The notes beneath the pieces were generated by a model. The model did no database searches and had not been told where the DNA came from. It was given only the letters and a program-made list of their open reading frames with translations. Source: Gemmatimonadota bacterium (GTDB taxonomy: Bacteria > Latescibacterota > UBA2968 > UBA8231). From it: a stretch of 64,000 nt of DNA. The translations under genes and the position numbers were made by a program. Location of the stretch: positions 62,001-126,000 of the forward strand of contig JABJJN010000059.1 in the NCBI GenBank assembly GCA_018660835.1. Reading direction: 5' to 3'. Below, one piece after another: positions 17,354 through 25,838 of the stretch; position 1 is the stretch's first letter; each line of letters begins with the position of its first letter.

Positions 17354-18661
17354 TCACTGTGACGCCACTCCCGTCGGCATCACCGCTACATGTCCCAGGT
17401 CATTGACCCAGGCCTCATGGCCGCCCGCTTTGAGCACGGCCACGGCCTCTTCGGCGAGTTCCTCGTTGAGGTCGCTGGCCACTGCGCCTGCTCGGCCCCA
17501 GATCTCGGAAGCGCCAAGGGATGGGTCCATCTCGCTGTAGAATCCATCGGCACCACGCGGTGCAAAATCGTGCTGCTCACGCAGTCGGTCGTTGACCGAA
17601 TTGAGTCTCTGCAGAAACGCCGCGTCTGAGCGCAATTCTCGCACGAGATCTGCCAACAGCAGCGTCTCAAAGTCATCATCGACGAGACAGAACCACGAGA
17701 CAATGCTTGCGGGACAGAGATTGTCGAGAGAGAAAGCGAACTCCCTCGTCACAAGATGCCCATCGACCTTCTGGTACACCGAATAACGAGCCTCTGACGT
17801 GTGTGCCCAGTCGCCGCCGATGAGAAGCAATCCCCCTTCGGTGAGGACCTGTTCGAACCACTGCATGGTCCGGCGACGGAACGTCGCGTCGAGGTAGTAG
17901 AGCACGTTGAAGCAGCGCGCCACGTCCACATCCTGCACCTGCACATCGCCGATGCCGGCCGTCTGGAAGGACAGACTTGCACTTGAGTACAGTCGCATGG
18001 GATGTACGAGACGTGCACCGTCAGATGTCACCTCGGCGCCATCTCCGAGATCGGGCAGAAGCCGATCGAGCAGACGACGGAAGTTCGCCTCCGTCGCCGT
18101 GGCATCTTCTGCCAGCGCATTCCAGGTCTCAACCGTCGGCGCTGCCGGTTGGAAATACACCATTTCGCCCTGCGTATCGAAGGTTGCGTAGTTGCCCTCT
18201 GCATCGTAGACCACATGCGCCGGCATCGAAGGGTCAGCGGCCAACACCTGCCATCCCTGCAACGCAGCGACAGAGTCCAACGTCGTGACGGGGGGAAAGC
18301 CGCAACCAATGTCGAGAAACAGACCAGGCGTGGCGTCGCGCCACTTGTTTCTGAGCACATACTCATCGATCAGCACATGACGGCCGCCCACGGTAATGGG
18401 TGGTATGCGGCCCGACCAGGCACCCGGTAGAATTCGGGACAGCAGCGAGCCCAGCACGGTGCACTGCATGGGTGAAACATCCGTGCTGACGAACCGACCG
18501 TGATGCATGAGCTTGAAGAAGTGTTCGAGAAAGTCGACCACATCCTGACGCTCTGTAGGCAACTCGGCGAGAGAGTCCCGGAAGGTTTCCGGCAATGTCC
18601 CGCCGAAGTAGCGGTCATTCCAGGACGCGATGATCTCAGGTCGAGACAAAGGAGGCTCCAT
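17354..18661 (-). CDS. Putative SAM-dependent methyltransferase, unknown substrate
   Basis: 435 residues. A helical N-terminal part (1-105) precedes motif I LFLDIGCGFPPVTTLD (about 113-128) and a motif II-like LAADPS acid near 143. Near 240-270 the pattern CFNVLYYLDATFRRRTMQWF followed by LTEGGLLLIGG closely resembles the CheR region around its NVL-Y-F motif. The C-terminal 120 residues are helical and charged. The fold is therefore probably class I methyltransferase with a CheR-like core; substrate and pathway are unknown. It lies downstream of, and in the same direction as, the heme/VCBS gene, 71 nt apart. Confidence 0.65.
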   Translation of the reverse strand: MEPPLSRPEIIASWNDRYFGGTLPETFRDSLAELPTERQDVVDFLEHFFKLMHHGRFVSTDVSPMQCTVLGSLLSRILPGAWSGRIPPITVGGRHVLIDEYVLRNKWRDATPGLFLDIGCGFPPVTTLDSVAALQGWQVLAADPSMPAHVVYDAEGNYATFDTQGEMVYFQPAAPTVETWNALAEDATATEANFRRLLDRLLPDLGDGAEVTSDGARLVHPMRLYSSASLSFQTAGIGDVQVQDVDVARCFNVLYYLDATFRRRTMQWFEQVLTEGGLLLIGGDWAHTSEARYSVYQKVDGHLVTREFAFSLDNLCPASIVSWFCLVDDDFETLLLADLVRELRSDAAFLQRLNSVNDRLREQHDFAPRGADGFYSEMDPSLGASEIWGRAGAVASDLNEELAEEAVAVLKAGGHEAWVNDLGHVAVMPTGVASQ

Positions 18662-18732
18662 TCAGATGGGTGTCCAGGCGAGAGGTACGCCGAGGGATGC
18701 CGGATGTGCTAATTCTGGTTCAGGTCCACGTT

Positions 18733-20283
18733 CTATTCCAGGTCCACTGAGAGGTTCTCCCACAGGTCCACCGCGTCCAATCTTTCGGTTGCCTCACCCG
18801 CTCTGAAGAACGCATTGCCCACGGCAATGTCTGTGTCACCATCCAGATCATAGTCCCCCAGGGCCAGTGTCGCATGTTGGGGTCGATTTTGCTCCAGGGA
18901 ATGTGGCACAAACTCACCGGCTCCCGTTTGCTCGAGCCAGATGAGTGAATTGAAGATGAGGCCATTTTGCTGGCCCTCGATGCTGATTTCCTCCGGCATG
19001 AAACTGCAAGCGACGATATCCAGATCGCCGTCGCCATCCAGATCAGCTGCGGCTGCCCGATGCGCTCCATACATCTGCACCAGACGATGTGGTGTGAATT
19101 CCAGCGACCCTGTCTGCTCCAGCCACTCGATCCCGTGATAAGGGCGCAGACCAGGCCCATCGAACATGTCGCCATTCGTCAGGAGAATATCCAGATCGTC
19201 GTCGCCATCCAGATCCACAAGCTGCATGCCTGAACTGCCCCAGGCTGGATGTGGTGCTCGATACAACTGTTTCGCCTCAAAGACAAACCCACCTTGATTG
19301 AGATAGGCGACGACCATCTCGTGTTCCTGCGCCAGGTTGGTGACAAAGTCCGGCAACCCATCATGATTAAGATCTGCGATTTCCACGTGAATCGCACCGT
19401 GTCGCGCATCCAGGTCATGAGGAGCAAACTGCGGCTGCTCCCCGGCATGAGCCACATTTTCCAGCACAAAGACCCGCCCCGATTCGCGCCAACCGAACTC
19501 ACCAACCACGAGATCCCAATCTCCATCCGCGTCCAGGTCGACGGGTCGGACATCGGCGACGCGGCCCAGGCCGTCGAAAAGGGACACCGGCTCAAATTTC
19601 TTCGGTCCAATCTGGCGTAGCCACTCGACAGAACCCATCTCGTGATCGAGAGGATTGAAAGAACCCAGATTTCCGACGATGACATCCTGCAGGCCATCAC
19701 GATCAAGATCCACACGTGTCGCATGCGCAGGATTGGCAACCATCGCGAGCCGCTCCAGTCGATACGATGACTCGTAAGGTTTGCCGAGCAGTACCATGCC
19801 ATGCGCCATATCGCCCACGACGAGCTCTTGCCGCGCATCACCTATCAGATCCAGGAACTGCACATTCGATACGAAGGGAAAGTTTCCGCCATACGCGGTA
19901 TCTGGCACACTCCTGCGCCACTTGATGGAGCTTGAGTCGATGTTCGGAAGACTCTGAGTGAGATCAAGCGATTCCGGCGCGCGCTCTTCGAACCACGCAA
20001 CCACCGCGTCAGTAGAGATGTGACCACCGGCATATCCCGGCATCTTCACCATGTTGTGGATGGTCTTCCACCAGGCGGAGCGCGGAAAGGTCTCGGGCTC
20101 GGGAAACAGATGACATCCCGAGCAGATCGAGCGCACGACGGTGTCGTCCACGTGGGTCCTGGCAGTCTCCCGCGAGCGCAGTGCGCCGATGGTCGTGAAC
20201 AGGACACCAGCCATCACGACACACAGCAGGAGTCCAATACCGACGAAAATGTGGCGATGATGCAGGCGACGGCGTTCAGACAT
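18733..20283 (-). CDS. Membrane-anchored c-type heme protein with VCBS/FG-GAP propeller
   Basis: 516 residues. Basic start, then one helix (about 12-33) that serves as signal anchor. A single heme motif CSGCH (C54, C57, H58) follows in a short domain with PEPETFPRSAW. The rest is a seven-bladed-like propeller with repeated Ca-binding loops of the D-x-D-x-D-G type (DLDRDGLQDVIVG, DLDADGDWDLVVG, DLNHDGLPDFV, DLDGDDDLDILL, DLDGDGDLDIVA, DYDLDGDTDIAVG). The protein should be periplasmic and could pass electrons or bind substrates or polymers. Related heme-VCBS fusions are common in planctomycete-like genomes, without known roles. Confidence 0.85.
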   Translation of the reverse strand: MSERRRLHHRHIFVGIGLLLCVVMAGVLFTTIGALRSRETARTHVDDTVVRSICSGCHLFPEPETFPRSAWWKTIHNMVKMPGYAGGHISTDAVVAWFEERAPESLDLTQSLPNIDSSSIKWRRSVPDTAYGGNFPFVSNVQFLDLIGDARQELVVGDMAHGMVLLGKPYESSYRLERLAMVANPAHATRVDLDRDGLQDVIVGNLGSFNPLDHEMGSVEWLRQIGPKKFEPVSLFDGLGRVADVRPVDLDADGDWDLVVGEFGWRESGRVFVLENVAHAGEQPQFAPHDLDARHGAIHVEIADLNHDGLPDFVTNLAQEHEMVVAYLNQGGFVFEAKQLYRAPHPAWGSSGMQLVDLDGDDDLDILLTNGDMFDGPGLRPYHGIEWLEQTGSLEFTPHRLVQMYGAHRAAAADLDGDGDLDIVACSFMPEEISIEGQQNGLIFNSLIWLEQTGAGEFVPHSLEQNRPQHATLALGDYDLDGDTDIAVGNAFFRAGEATERLDAVDLWENLSVDLE

Positions 20284-20503
20284 GTTCGTCCATCTCCAGG
20301 GCTTCCTCTTTTGCGTTGACGCCCTGAGGATGTCTCAGTCGGCGCGCTTCTTTTCACAAAGAGACGCTCTATCCGTGTGATCGCAAGAGGTGTGCTGGTG
20401 TCCAGCCGCGTTTCCCTCGACCCTCAACATAGCTTTGGTTTCTGGCTCATCGGCCCATCGCACAACAACTCGACGACACCAGACCCGATACGACAGGAGG
20501 ACA

Positions 20504-21610
20504 ATGGTCATCTACACAGAGTTAGGGATTCGTCAGGTGATCAATGCCTGGGGCCCAATGACAATCATCGGCAGTGCCCTGGTGCGACCCGAAGTCGTGA
20601 CGGCGATGGCAGAAGCGGCGGCCTGGCATGTGGATGTCATCGAGTTGCAGCGCGCCGCAGGGCGACGCTTGGCTGAGCTGATCGGCGTCGAAGGGTGCTA
20701 CATTGCTGGCGGCTGCGCGGCGGGTCTTGCCATTGCGACGGCGGCAATGATGACGGATGGCGACGCAGCGAAGGTCGCGCGCCTGCCCGAGACCACCGGC
20801 ATGCGCAATGAAGTGGTGATGCAGCGGTCGCATCGTAATCCATATGACCATGCCTTCACGCAGGTGGGTGGCAGGATCGTTGAGATCGGTCACGCCTGGC
20901 AGGCCTTCGATTGGGAACTGGCCGACGCCATCGGGCCGCAGACAGCAGCCGTCGTCTTCGTCTATAGCCAACGCACGATGAACCTGTCTCTGTCACTGGC
21001 AGAAACCGTGGCGATTGCCCATGCCCACAACGTGCCCGTCATCGTCGACGCTGCCGCTGAAGTGCCACCCGCTGGAAATCTGCGTGACTTGAAAACTACG
21101 GGGGCGGATGTCGTCGTCATCAGCGGCGGCAAGGGGTTACGCGGACCGCAGAATTCGGCCCTCGTATTGTGTACTGAAGCGATGGTCGAGGCATGTATTC
21201 CCCACGCGGCCCCTCTTCACAGTCATGGTCGGTCGATGAAGACGACCAAAGAGGATATGATCGGACTCGTGAAGGCTGTGGAGATCTATCAGGGCCTGGA
21301 TCACGACCTCATCACGCAGCGATGGCAAGCTGAAGCGGCATCGGTCGTAGCCGCCGTGGCCGGCATCGATGGCATCGACGGCGCCCCAGGATACGCCGGA
21401 TACAGCGACAAGATTCCCGTCGCCGATCTGGTGATCGAACCGCGGGTATTGGGTCGCGATGCCGCCGACCTGGCCGCTGCCCTGGCCGCTGGAGATCCAA
21501 GTATTCGTGTTGCTCAGGATCAGCAAAGCCTCACGATCAATCCCCAGTTTCTGCAGACCGGCGAGATGGATGCCGTCATCGCTCGGCTGTTGGAGCTACT
21601 GACCGCCTGA
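20504..21610 (+). CDS. SelA-like PLP-dependent lyase/aminotransferase
   Basis: 368 residues from the ATG at 20504, preceded by a perfect AGGAGG; the frame is open 38 codons further but without a site. It is a fold-type I PLP enzyme of the SelA/D-glucosaminate-6-phosphate ammonia-lyase branch: GCYIAGGCAAGLAIAT near residue 62 binds phosphate, VIVDAAAE near 183 carries the cofactor aspartate, and ISGGKGLRGPQNS near 206 has the aldimine lysine. It lacks the long N-terminal domain of true SelA (tRNA-Sec). An RraA-family protein begins 18 nt later and a PhyH follows, suggesting breakdown of an amino sugar acid or amino acid. Confidence 0.8.
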   Translation: MVIYTELGIRQVINAWGPMTIIGSALVRPEVVTAMAEAAAWHVDVIELQRAAGRRLAELIGVEGCYIAGGCAAGLAIATAAMMTDGDAAKVARLPETTGMRNEVVMQRSHRNPYDHAFTQVGGRIVEIGHAWQAFDWELADAIGPQTAAVVFVYSQRTMNLSLSLAETVAIAHAHNVPVIVDAAAEVPPAGNLRDLKTTGADVVVISGGKGLRGPQNSALVLCTEAMVEACIPHAAPLHSHGRSMKTTKEDMIGLVKAVEIYQGLDHDLITQRWQAEAASVVAAVAGIDGIDGAPGYAGYSDKIPVADLVIEPRVLGRDAADLAAALAAGDPSIRVAQDQQSLTINPQFLQTGEMDAVIARLLELLTA

Positions 21611-21628
21611 ACATCCTTAGGGAGACGT

Positions 21629-22357
21629 ATGCAAGGTCCCGATTTTGATCGGCCCACAGCCGCGGTGATCGAGCAGCTGTCGAGGGCAAGTACCGCCACA
21701 CTGCAGTCCATTCTCAAGCGCATGGGCGTGCGCAGAGTCTGGATGCCGCTGTATCCGCTGACGTCCGGTATGAAGTGTGTCGGTCCCGCACTGACCATCC
21801 GCAGCGTTCCGGGACGTGAAGACCTGACGCCTATCGCCTACGCGCCTGATACCGCCTTCCCGGGCCATCCGGATGATGCGATCGATGCGATCCATCCGGG
21901 TGATGTCGTCGTCCTCGATGGTCGAGGTGCGACCGACGAGGGACTCTTCGGCGACCTGCTGACACTTCGAATGCAGACGCGGGGTGCCGCTGGCAGTGTC
22001 AGTGACATGGGGGTGCGCGATTCGAGCCGGATTCTCGAGACGGGGCTGCCCACCTTCTCGCGCGGCCCTTGCAGTCCGGGTGGAACGGTTTACAACATCG
22101 ATTTCAATGTCCCTGTCGGCTGTGCCGGTGTCCTCGTATGTCCCGGGGATGTGATCAGTGCCGACGACGATGGGACCCTCGTGATTCCTGCCGCCATGAT
22201 CCCGACCGTCACAGAAGAGGTGATGGTACACGAAGACCGCGAGGACTTTATCCGGATTCAGCTGGGCCAGGGTGTGCCACTGCAAGGCCTCTATCCCATG
22301 GGCGAGGAGTGGGAGGCACGTTTCCGTGACTGGCGCCAGCAGGAACTTGGACGATAA
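21629..22357 (+). CDS. RraA-family protein (possible HMG/oxaloacetate-type aldolase)
   Basis: 242 residues. The family's central blocks are present: GPALTIRSVPG, HPGDVVVLDGRG, ATDEGLFGDLLTLRMQTRGAAGSVSDMGVRD, and VCPGDVISADDDGTLVIP. In HMG aldolases the G-x-L and R-D motifs (here GDLLTLRMQTRGAAG and MGVRDSS) bind the metal-pyruvate group, so an aldolase or decarboxylase role on a 2-keto acid is more likely than RNase E regulation. It sits between the SelA-like enzyme (18 nt) and PhyH (79 nt), consistent with one catabolic route. Confidence 0.82.
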   Translation: MQGPDFDRPTAAVIEQLSRASTATLQSILKRMGVRRVWMPLYPLTSGMKCVGPALTIRSVPGREDLTPIAYAPDTAFPGHPDDAIDAIHPGDVVVLDGRGATDEGLFGDLLTLRMQTRGAAGSVSDMGVRDSSRILETGLPTFSRGPCSPGGTVYNIDFNVPVGCAGVLVCPGDVISADDDGTLVIPAAMIPTVTEEVMVHEDREDFIRIQLGQGVPLQGLYPMGEEWEARFRDWRQQELGR

Positions 22358-22436
22358 CATCGCCCTTGAACACGTCCGTTCGATGTATGACACTTCAGCT
22401 TGAGATGTCGGATTATCACTTCCCGCGGAGCCTTCG

Positions 22437-23516
22437 ATGACAATTCCCTCGCCCGATCTGCACCAGGTCGACCTACTGACCGAATCACAGATCGCACAAT
22501 TCAAGCGTGACGGTCTGCTCGTGCTGCCAGGTGTTCTCGATGCCGGATTGTGCCGGCAGGTACGCGACGGGATGTGGCAGCTGATCGATGAAAACCGACC
22601 CAGTATGAAACGCGACGATCCCTCCACCTGGCTGCCCTTCACCAAGGAGGAAGCAGAGAGTTATCAGCGACCAGAGGAAGGCGGCGATCCATTGTTCTCT
22701 GGTCGGGGACACCGTCTCTACACCCGCAATGGCACCGAGAAGTTGCTGCTGGATACGGCGCCACGCGCTTTGTGGAATGTCGCCGAACAACTATTGGGCG
22801 CAGGGCAGGTCGTGTGGCCCGCAGGTGAAGACAAAGCGGGCGTCACCACAGGCCCGTGTCTGATGAAAGAGAGTGTCGTCGAAGGCATGGAGACACACCT
22901 GGGCCCCAAGGCCGAGGACTGGACGGGCAAGGCAACGGGCAAAACCGAGCAATTGCGATTACCGAAGACGGGCCCCACCTGGATGACGGGGCAAGGCACA
23001 CGCGGACTCTATTGCACGCTGCCCAACAGCCCGGCACCTGCCGCCGAGTATGCGGGCGCCCACTCTGAAGCCTTGTATGACACACGCTGGCGCATACAGA
23101 TCGCCGCCTATGTCGATGACCTGCCGCCACAGGGGGGTGGCCTGACACTCTTTCCACGAAGTCATCAGCGGATCTGGGATTATTGGGAGGCCGTGCACCG
23201 TGACACGCCACCACCTGCTACGCCGGAAGGTCAGGCCGAATGGCATGGCTACACGGCGCAGCCACTACTCGATATCAAAGCTGATACCGAACCTGTTGTC
23301 ACCCAGGGACCCGTTGGCTCTGTCGTGTTATGGCACGCGAATCTGTTGCACATGGCTGGCCAGAATCAGTTGCAGGATGTGATTCGGCAGGCGACGATTT
23401 ACGCCTTTGCCAAAACGACGGAGTCTGTGCCGGATGAAGTTCTGCTGCGTGATCCACATGGGGATCTGTGGCGCGACTGGTCTGATGAGGTGCGACTCAC
23501 CGAGGCAGCGAAGTAG
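22437..23516 (+). CDS. Phytanoyl-CoA dioxygenase family enzyme (Fe/2-oxoglutarate)
   Basis: 359 residues, longer than the usual 260-300. The N-terminal FKRDGLLVLPGVLD is the PhyH start pattern. Likely iron ligands are H209-x-E211 (AHSEA) and distal His305 in LLHMAGQN, with Arg313 able to hold 2-oxoglutarate. The metal motif is therefore H-x-E rather than the common H-x-D. A 60-residue insertion rich in Pro and Gly (about 140-200) precedes the iron motif. Hydroxylation of a small polar substrate made by the two upstream enzymes is likely, though the substrate is unknown. Confidence 0.82.
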   Translation: MTIPSPDLHQVDLLTESQIAQFKRDGLLVLPGVLDAGLCRQVRDGMWQLIDENRPSMKRDDPSTWLPFTKEEAESYQRPEEGGDPLFSGRGHRLYTRNGTEKLLLDTAPRALWNVAEQLLGAGQVVWPAGEDKAGVTTGPCLMKESVVEGMETHLGPKAEDWTGKATGKTEQLRLPKTGPTWMTGQGTRGLYCTLPNSPAPAAEYAGAHSEALYDTRWRIQIAAYVDDLPPQGGGLTLFPRSHQRIWDYWEAVHRDTPPPATPEGQAEWHGYTAQPLLDIKADTEPVVTQGPVGSVVLWHANLLHMAGQNQLQDVIRQATIYAFAKTTESVPDEVLLRDPHGDLWRDWSDEVRLTEAAK

Positions 23517-23570
23517 GAGACGTTGTCCGTCGACCAACGAGCTGCTCCAGCTTTCTTCAAGCAGACACGT

Positions 23571-24851
23571 CTATAGCCGTTCGGCACCCAGCTCACGAGG
23601 CAGGATGTGTTTCACGTCGAAGATGACGTGCTCTGCCTTGGCGAAACGGCCAAGACCTTCGGCGCCCAGCTCGCGGAATGTATCATGGGCGACAGCGAGG
23701 ATGATCGCATCGTACGAGTCGTCGGGCACGTCGGCCACGAGTTCAACACCGTACTCGTGCTGCGCTTCTGCCGCGTCGACCCATGGATCATGCACATCAA
23801 CCTCGATGTGATAACTCTGTAATTCACTGATCAGATCCACGACGCGCGTGTTGCGGATATCAGGGCAGTTTTCCTTAAAAGCCAGACCGAGGATCAGCAC
23901 GCGACTGTTGACGACGTTGATCCCAGCCTGGGTCATCGACCGAATTAACCGGTCGACGATGTGGTGACCCATCTGATCATTGATGCGTCGTCCAGCGAGA
24001 ATGATCTCCGGGTGATAGCCGATCTCCTGCGCCTTGTGCGTCAGGTAATACGGATCGACACCGATACAATGCCCACCGACCAGCCCCGGTCGGAAAGGTA
24101 GGAAGTTCCATTTCGTACCCGCTGCCTTGAGCACGTCCTCCGTATCGATTCCGAGGCGACCGAAGATCAGCGACAGTTCGTTGATCAGCGCAATGTTCAG
24201 ATCCCGCTGCGTGTTCTCGATGACCTTCGCCGCCTCCGCAACACGAATGCTCGATGCCTTGTGTGTGCCAGCATCGATGATGGACGCATAAAGTTCATCG
24301 ACATACGTCGCCGTTTCATCCGTCGAGCCCGATGTCACTTTCGTGATATTTGGTAGCCGGTGTGCCTTGTCGCCGGGATTGATACGCTCGGGACTGTAAC
24401 CGGCGAAGAAATCCACATTGAAGGTCAGTCCTGACCCACTCTCCAGCTGTGGTACGCAGACCTCCTCCGTCGCCCCGGGATAGACCGTCGACTCATAGAC
24501 GACGACATCCCCTTTGCTCAAGACCTGGCTGATCGTATGACTCGCCGCCAGCAATGCCCGCATATCAGGACGCTTGTGTTCGTCGATTGGTGTCGGCACA
24601 GTGACGATGTATGTATTGCAATCGGCGATCGCCGCCAGATCACTTGTCAGCGTTAGACTCTGAGCACTGGCGAGTTCCTCTGCAGAGACCTCCAGCGTAG
24701 AGTCCTTGCCGGCACACAGCGCCTCGATCCTTGACGAGTCGATATCAAAACCGACGGTGGGATAACTCTTGCCAAATTCGACGGCCAGGGGCAGACCCAC
24801 GTATCCGAGACCGAGAACAGCGATTCGTGCATTGGAAATGTCTGTCGTCAT
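23571..24851 (-). CDS. UDP-N-acetylhexosamine 6-dehydrogenase (TviB/WbpA type)
   Basis: 426 residues, full length for the nucleotide-sugar dehydrogenase family. NAD-binding GLGYVGLP (14-21), the central domain with substrate lysine/Asn block (about 205-230), and the catalytic cysteine C262 in LVGGHCIGVDPYYL are intact. The C-terminal third (LILGLAFKENCPDIRNT) is the UDP-binding domain. The sequence style is that of TviB/WbpA, which oxidise UDP-GlcNAc or UDP-GalNAc to uronic acids for capsule or O-antigen, rather than of UDP-glucose dehydrogenase. No glycosyltransferase is adjacent. It converges with PhyH and diverges from the following SDR. Confidence 0.88.
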   Translation of the reverse strand: MTTDISNARIAVLGLGYVGLPLAVEFGKSYPTVGFDIDSSRIEALCAGKDSTLEVSAEELASAQSLTLTSDLAAIADCNTYIVTVPTPIDEHKRPDMRALLAASHTISQVLSKGDVVVYESTVYPGATEEVCVPQLESGSGLTFNVDFFAGYSPERINPGDKAHRLPNITKVTSGSTDETATYVDELYASIIDAGTHKASSIRVAEAAKVIENTQRDLNIALINELSLIFGRLGIDTEDVLKAAGTKWNFLPFRPGLVGGHCIGVDPYYLTHKAQEIGYHPEIILAGRRINDQMGHHIVDRLIRSMTQAGINVVNSRVLILGLAFKENCPDIRNTRVVDLISELQSYHIEVDVHDPWVDAAEAQHEYGVELVADVPDDSYDAIILAVAHDTFRELGAEGLGRFAKAEHVIFDVKHILPRELGAERL

Positions 24852-24906
24852 CTTACCTTCGCTATCGTCATTCGCTTCTCAAGAAATTCCCGCCAACTGA
24901 GGAATC

Positions 24907-25623
24907 ATGTCAAAGATAGCCGTGATTGCAGGGATCGGTGCCGGCCTCGGTGCGGCCCTGGCGCGCAAGTTCGTCGCCGAGGACTGCGCTGTCGCTCTTT
25001 TGTCCCGATCGACGGAGTTCTCTTCAAATCTAGTCACTGACCTGACTGCCAATGGCGGAAAAGCGTTGGCACTGGAGGCAGACGTCTCAGATTCTGCGTC
25101 CGTGGATCGTGCTTTCGAGCAGATCCGTCAGCTGTTGGGCCCTGTGGATATCCTCGTCAATCACGCTTCGGCGTCATCATGGAAGGGCCTGCTTGAGGCG
25201 TCGCCTGAGGAAATGGAGCGCGCCTGGCGCGTCAGCGTTCTCGGTGCCTTCTTGTGCAGTCAGCATGCGGCGCGACACATGCTCGAGGGCGACGGAGGCA
25301 CAATTCTGTTCACAGGTGCCACATCCGGCGTGCGCGGTCGCGCCGGTGCGATCGACTTCTCCAGCGCCAAGTTTGGCGCTCGCGGTCTCGCCGACTCGAT
25401 GGCTCGCGAACTGTGGCCTCAGGGTATTCACGTGGCGCACGTCATTGTCGATGGCATGATTGATACCCCCATGGTTCGGGAAAACTTCAATCTCGCCGAT
25501 GACGAGGTTCTCCTGGACGCGGATGATATCGCCGCGGTCTATTGGGATCTCGTTCAGCAGAGGCGCGGCGCCTGGTCCTTTGAAGTGGATGTGCGTCCGC
25601 ACCGTGAAGCCTTCTTCGAATAG
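24907..25623 (+). CDS. Short-chain dehydrogenase/reductase-like protein lacking the catalytic Tyr
   Basis: 238 residues. The Rossmann start is altered (IAGIGAGLGAALARKF, a G-x-G-x-G-L-G form instead of T-G-x-x-x-G-x-G). NHAS near 85-88 replaces the usual N-N-A-G, and the active-site segment reads DFSSAKFGARG, with Phe151 where the SDR tyrosine should be and Lys155 kept. The preceding serine motif is FTGATSG, also non-canonical. Such Y-to-F members cannot use the standard proton relay, so activity may be lost or different. A 52-residue ORF follows 36 nt downstream. Confidence 0.85.
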   Translation: MSKIAVIAGIGAGLGAALARKFVAEDCAVALLSRSTEFSSNLVTDLTANGGKALALEADVSDSASVDRAFEQIRQLLGPVDILVNHASASSWKGLLEASPEEMERAWRVSVLGAFLCSQHAARHMLEGDGGTILFTGATSGVRGRAGAIDFSSAKFGARGLADSMARELWPQGIHVAHVIVDGMIDTPMVRENFNLADDEVLLDADDIAAVYWDLVQQRRGAWSFEVDVRPHREAFFE

Positions 25624-25659
25624 AGCAGTCATCAGGAAACTCAAACAAGGACGGACAAG

Positions 25660-25818
25660 ATGAAACCCAGGTCTGAACTGCAGGAAGTAATCGACCTGAT
25701 CGCCAGTGCAGATAGTCCCGTGGGAATGGATGCGGTGTATGTGCATGCCCTGATTCTCGACAAACTCACGAGCATCGAGCAGCGCCTGCAGACGCTTGAA
25801 GAGTCAGCCGTGGAATGA
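25660..25818 (+). CDS. Small 52-residue protein downstream of the SDR
   Basis: A short frame with an AAGGA site about 8 nt before its ATG, 36 nt after the SDR stop. The product is acidic and helical: it starts MKPRSELQEVIDLIAS, then a small loop (DSPVGMD), then a heptad-like helix ending LTSIEQRLQTLEES. Spacing and amphipathic pattern argue for a real cotranscribed small protein, perhaps a dimerising partner of the SDR. No family is recognised. Confidence 0.6.
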   Translation: MKPRSELQEVIDLIASADSPVGMDAVYVHALILDKLTSIEQRLQTLEESAVE

Positions 25819-25838
25819 GTCCTTGTTGTGCGGCAGTA

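Noticed and set aside
20504..21610. True selenocysteine synthase (SelA)
   Set aside because: It is about 90 residues shorter than SelA, lacks its tRNA-binding N-terminal domain, and no selB or selC-like sequence is near.
21617..22645. Minus-strand frame of 342 codons under the RraA-family gene
   Set aside because: Antisense to a well-conserved gene and running into PhyH; composition is that of a shadow.
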